Assembly (NCBI GenBank): GCA_900618425.1
Contig: UZAN01040925.1
Coordinates: 2,795-66,794, forward strand
Length of the DNA stretch: 64,000 nt
Origin: Echinostoma caproni
Taxonomy: Eukaryota; Platyhelminthes; Trematoda; Plagiorchiida; Echinostomatidae
Direction of reading: 5' to 3'
Shown here piece after piece: positions 61,360 to 64,000 of the stretch (position 1 is the first letter of the stretch; each line of letters opens with the position of its first letter). The notes below the pieces were generated by a model. It searched no databases and had not been told where the DNA came from. It worked only from the letters and a program-made list of their open reading frames with translations. The position numbers were made by a program, and so were the translations under genes.

Positions 61360-62440
61360 GCTTTTTGGTTTACACTTTGTCAGATCCAGGAATAGAAAGA
61401 ATAGAATAGAATAGAATGGGAGAGACACGACGGATAATGATTGGACCGTAGCGTAAGACTTTGAGATCCTGTTTAAATAAGCAGGGAACGATAAATGTGG
61501 GAAAGCAGAGTAAGATAGGGAAAACACTAATAAACAAATGTAGAAATAACTGGAAACTGCCTGAGCTTTCGTATTTGAAAAGATAGGCGCCGCAGTGTAC
61601 CAATGCAGTTTTGGATGTGGTTTGACCAATGAAGATTGCTATCTGTGGTTACAGAAAGTAATTTGACAGAGATCACACTGGATAAAGGATTGTTATAAAT
61701 CACTGTTGGATATGGAGAGCGAGCAAAACTAAGTAAACACTCAGCACACTGGGGTTTATGGTCAGCCTCAATGAGGAGGGGAATGAATGAGTTTTTTCGC
61801 GATTTTCGGTGAAGGATCTAGTTCGCAGAATTTGATCAGAAAATAACGCCTTTAATTTAATTAACTCAGATTTGATAAGCCTGAATAAATACCTTACAGC
61901 TGAAACATTGTGAGACTTGTACGCACGTTCCTTTTTTCGTCGCAGCGAATTTAGTAGGGGAGAGTTTATTTTTCTGTTGGACACATAGCTTTGAACAGTG
62001 CAGCAGTAATTACAAATGGCGTTGATTGTTTAGGTGAATAGAGAAGAAGGAGATGATGAATACCGTAGAGTCCTGATGGAGAGATTCAATCAGGAGAGGA
62101 ACACTCGTAGGTGAAAAGTTACAAAAAAGAAATCTGATATGCTCAGACCGAGAGAAAGATTTAAATGCACTGTGTGAATAAACTTCAGATCGACCTAAGA
62201 GTAAGCAATGGCCATTGGCGGAAAAAGGTGGTTTTAGTTCTAAAGAATAAAAGGTTGAGTGTTTGGTGATTACTCTGTCCAGTAGAGAATTACCTCTTAA
62301 GGGAAAGTGACAGAGATCTGTCATACCTAATGATAGAAGAGAATAGGTACTATTATTGCTGAATTCTCCAACGAGTACGTGCAGGTTAATATCTAGAAGT
62401 AGGGCAATAAAAGGTATGAGCAAGTCGAAAATTGACATAC
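61360..62440 (-). pseudogene. Non-LTR retrotransposon (CR1/jockey-like), copy 2, internally deleted
   Basis: Minus-strand order: end of the endonuclease (VGEFSNNSTYSLLSLGMTDL, GNSLLDRVITKHSTFYS, frame 62010-62438), linker (INSPLLNSLRRKKERAYKSH, KLKALFSDQILRTRS, frame 61700-61984), then directly the RT C-terminal block (ECLLSFARSPYPTVIYNNPL, then VISVKLLSVTTDSNLHWSNH). The RT motifs A, B and C are missing, so the middle was deleted. The C-terminal block is collinear with 19416-20060 over about 400 bp, showing the same family. Confidence 0.85.
61397..61417. repeat. (GAATA)n short tandem repeat
   Basis: About four AGAAT/GAATA pentamer units inside the LINE. Confidence 0.7.
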
Positions 62441-62509
62441 TATTTGATTATGTAATATAAAGTGCTATACAAAAATTAGTCGAAATTGTATACGTAAAGC
62501 GGAAAAGTC

Positions 62510-62539
62510 TTGGGTGCCACTGCACGGTTAGGCACCCAA
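62510..62539. other. 9-bp perfect hairpin
   Basis: TTGGGTGCC (62510-62518) and GGCACCCAA (62531-62539) pair perfectly around a 12-base loop. It lies about 70 bp from the 5' edge of the LINE at 61360-62440. Role unknown. Confidence 0.7.
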
Positions 62540-62540
62540 T

Positions 62541-63439
62541 ACCTTTTGAGCAGTACTGAAAAAATATGTTTATGATGATTAGCCTACGTTTTCTACTATT
62601 TTGTAATTAAAGGGAATGTTTATAATTATTTACTGGAACTTTAAACATATAAAGCGTTAGATATTTCATATTTCTGATTTGATATAAAAGCAACCTTGCA
62701 TGGATTAAAAGAGAAAATTGTAGCTGGGGATCCAATTTGAACACGAATACATCTGGAATAGTAACCTTGTGCGTTCATTCATCAACTGATAAATACATAT
62801 TACGTTGCACTTCATCAAACGCACTTCATTAGTGATACCACGAATTTTATGTCATCTTTTTCTCTCGTCTAAACTCTATTTGATTCCTTTTAAAATTCAA
62901 AGACAGCCCCATTCGAGACATCGACAAGACCGTTTATTTTGTTTCTAATTTTCTCCTGCTGGTCAAACTTAAAATCAAAAGCCCTACTAAAGTTTTTTAT
63001 CGCGTCCACACTAAGGTAGATAGAGAATTCTCTTGACGATGCAAATCGAGCGGTTTCCTTCAAAGCGAATTTATCTACCAGAGTTTTGTAGCTTATGATG
63101 TAATAAAATGCCTACGGGTGCATTAGTATTAAGTAGATGGATTAAAATGGTTAACACAAAGCATTTCACGTACGCTAATAGCTGCAAAACCGTACCAGGA
63201 TGATTCAAAGTAAGTTAAGTGAGTGTCATTGAAGGAGCACTCAAAGGATGGCCGAATGTTCACTATACTAACGGGGGTGGTGTCGTTGTCCCTGGTGTTT
63301 CCAATGCCAATAACATAACTTAACAGTAAGCTTTCACTCACTGAACTGGACTTTTCCTGAATGTATTCAAATTTTTGTACTCCTCTCATGTGCCGCCGAG
63401 ATTGGAATACGGTGGCCTTTCATCGTTTTTATGCATAAA
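62541..63439. other. No gene recognised
   Basis: AT-rich. The minus frame 63129-63389 is unassigned. Confidence 0.45.
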
Positions 63440-63835
63440 GGCAAAAGCACAGAACCTGGAAAGAGTACAGAGTAGTGCCACGCGCCTCACTGCCGGACTG
63501 TGAGGACTTAACTGCGAAGGACGCCTGCAGGCCACAGGATTGTTTGCTTGTTAGCTTGTTAGCTTGCAGACGGACGAGGATATATTCAATCTATAATAGA
63601 TGCATCATTCGAGGATGCAAACTGCACGTGGTGCTTCCACTTCGAGAGCACAATCGTACGACGCACTGACCCTAGTGAAACAGTATTCAGTAGGACTACT
63701 GCTGGTTTACCGCCTATCACGTCCGGGGACCAATATTTGGAATATGTTACCAGAATTCGTGGTGGGGGAGATCAAAGACAAAGTGTTCAAGCGTTCGTTA
63801 GACGACTTCCTGGAGAGGTGTTAGCCAGATACGTA
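63440..63835 (+). pseudogene. CR1-like LINE, RT C-terminal end
   Basis: Begins ERVQSSATRLTAGL (63455-63500), the 'L-E-x-V-Q-R-R-A-T' block found at the end of CR1/jockey RTs. Past a stop and a short duplicated GTTAGCTT run it ends with RPGTNIWNMLPEFVV and FKRSLDDFLERC, then a stop at about 63822. It is a 3' fragment of the same general clade as 8980-10440. Confidence 0.75.
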
Positions 63836-64000
63836 GATCTGAGTCATGCCAACGAGCTTCCGGTAAAGAGACTCATACTCGACTGTTCCCACTGTCTTTA
63901 GAGAAGAAGAAGCAAAGTCAATGAAAAAACACGAGCCTGTTCACACAACGATCAACATCGTCAAACCTAGAATACGATTCTAGAGCTTGTCACGTCTAAC

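Noticed and set aside
1..64000. CRISPR arrays, bacterial operons, phage genes
   Set aside because: No regularly spaced direct repeats or prokaryotic gene organisation; the window is eukaryotic with spliceosomal introns.

Overview
The window is eukaryotic nuclear DNA, most likely from a flatworm and probably a digenean trematode. It is AT-rich, has no bacterial-style operons, and holds one intron-rich host gene in a background of decayed retroelements. The retroelement set (RTE-like and CR1/jockey-like LINEs, Penelope-like elements with GIY-YIG endonucleases, tRNA-derived SINEs, and hammerhead-bearing SINE-like repeats of the schistosome Sm-alpha type) fits a trematode. So does the host gene, whose first intron is only 46 bp while later introns run to kilobases. 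The species cannot be named from this sequence alone.

The one host gene I can support is a mitochondrial citrate/tricarboxylate carrier (SLC25A1 orthologue) on the minus strand, from the start codon at 55070 to the stop codon at 14952. Six coding exons are resolved: 55019-55070, 54762-54972, 36411-36548, 25178-25410, 19019-19092 and 14952-15069. All have GT-AG splice sites and compatible phases, and together they carry all three carrier signature motifs. One expected small exon (about 28 codons, between 36549 and 54761) was not found. It may lie in the assembly gap at 50308-50634 or be too diverged to see by eye. The gene covers about 40 kb, so most of the window is its introns.

Layout: 1-4510 is a cluster of LINE fragments. 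7190-8600 is a Penelope-like element and 8980-10440 a CR1/jockey-like LINE. A gap lies at 11948-12549. The carrier gene fills 14952-55070, and its introns hold a LINE (19416-20760), a hammerhead-like motif (20754-20798), SINEs, a foldback element (28635-28838), a GIY-YIG fragment (51440-51875) and a LINE tail (54180-54480). Upstream of the gene (55071-64000) are a Penelope-like element with a SINE nested in it (57770-59510), two hammerhead SINE-like copies, a LINE with an internal deletion (61360-62440) and a CR1-like 3' end (63440-63835). Every retroelement frame seen is broken by stops, frameshifts or loss of catalytic residues.

The most notable material is the hammerhead-associated repeat family. 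Three minus-strand copies share a tRNA-like B box followed 18-20 nt later by a hammerhead-like core, and a fourth, separate hammerhead-like sequence lies on the plus strand. Aligning two copies also indicates that the 413-base N gap at 28079-28491 is probably an assembly artefact.
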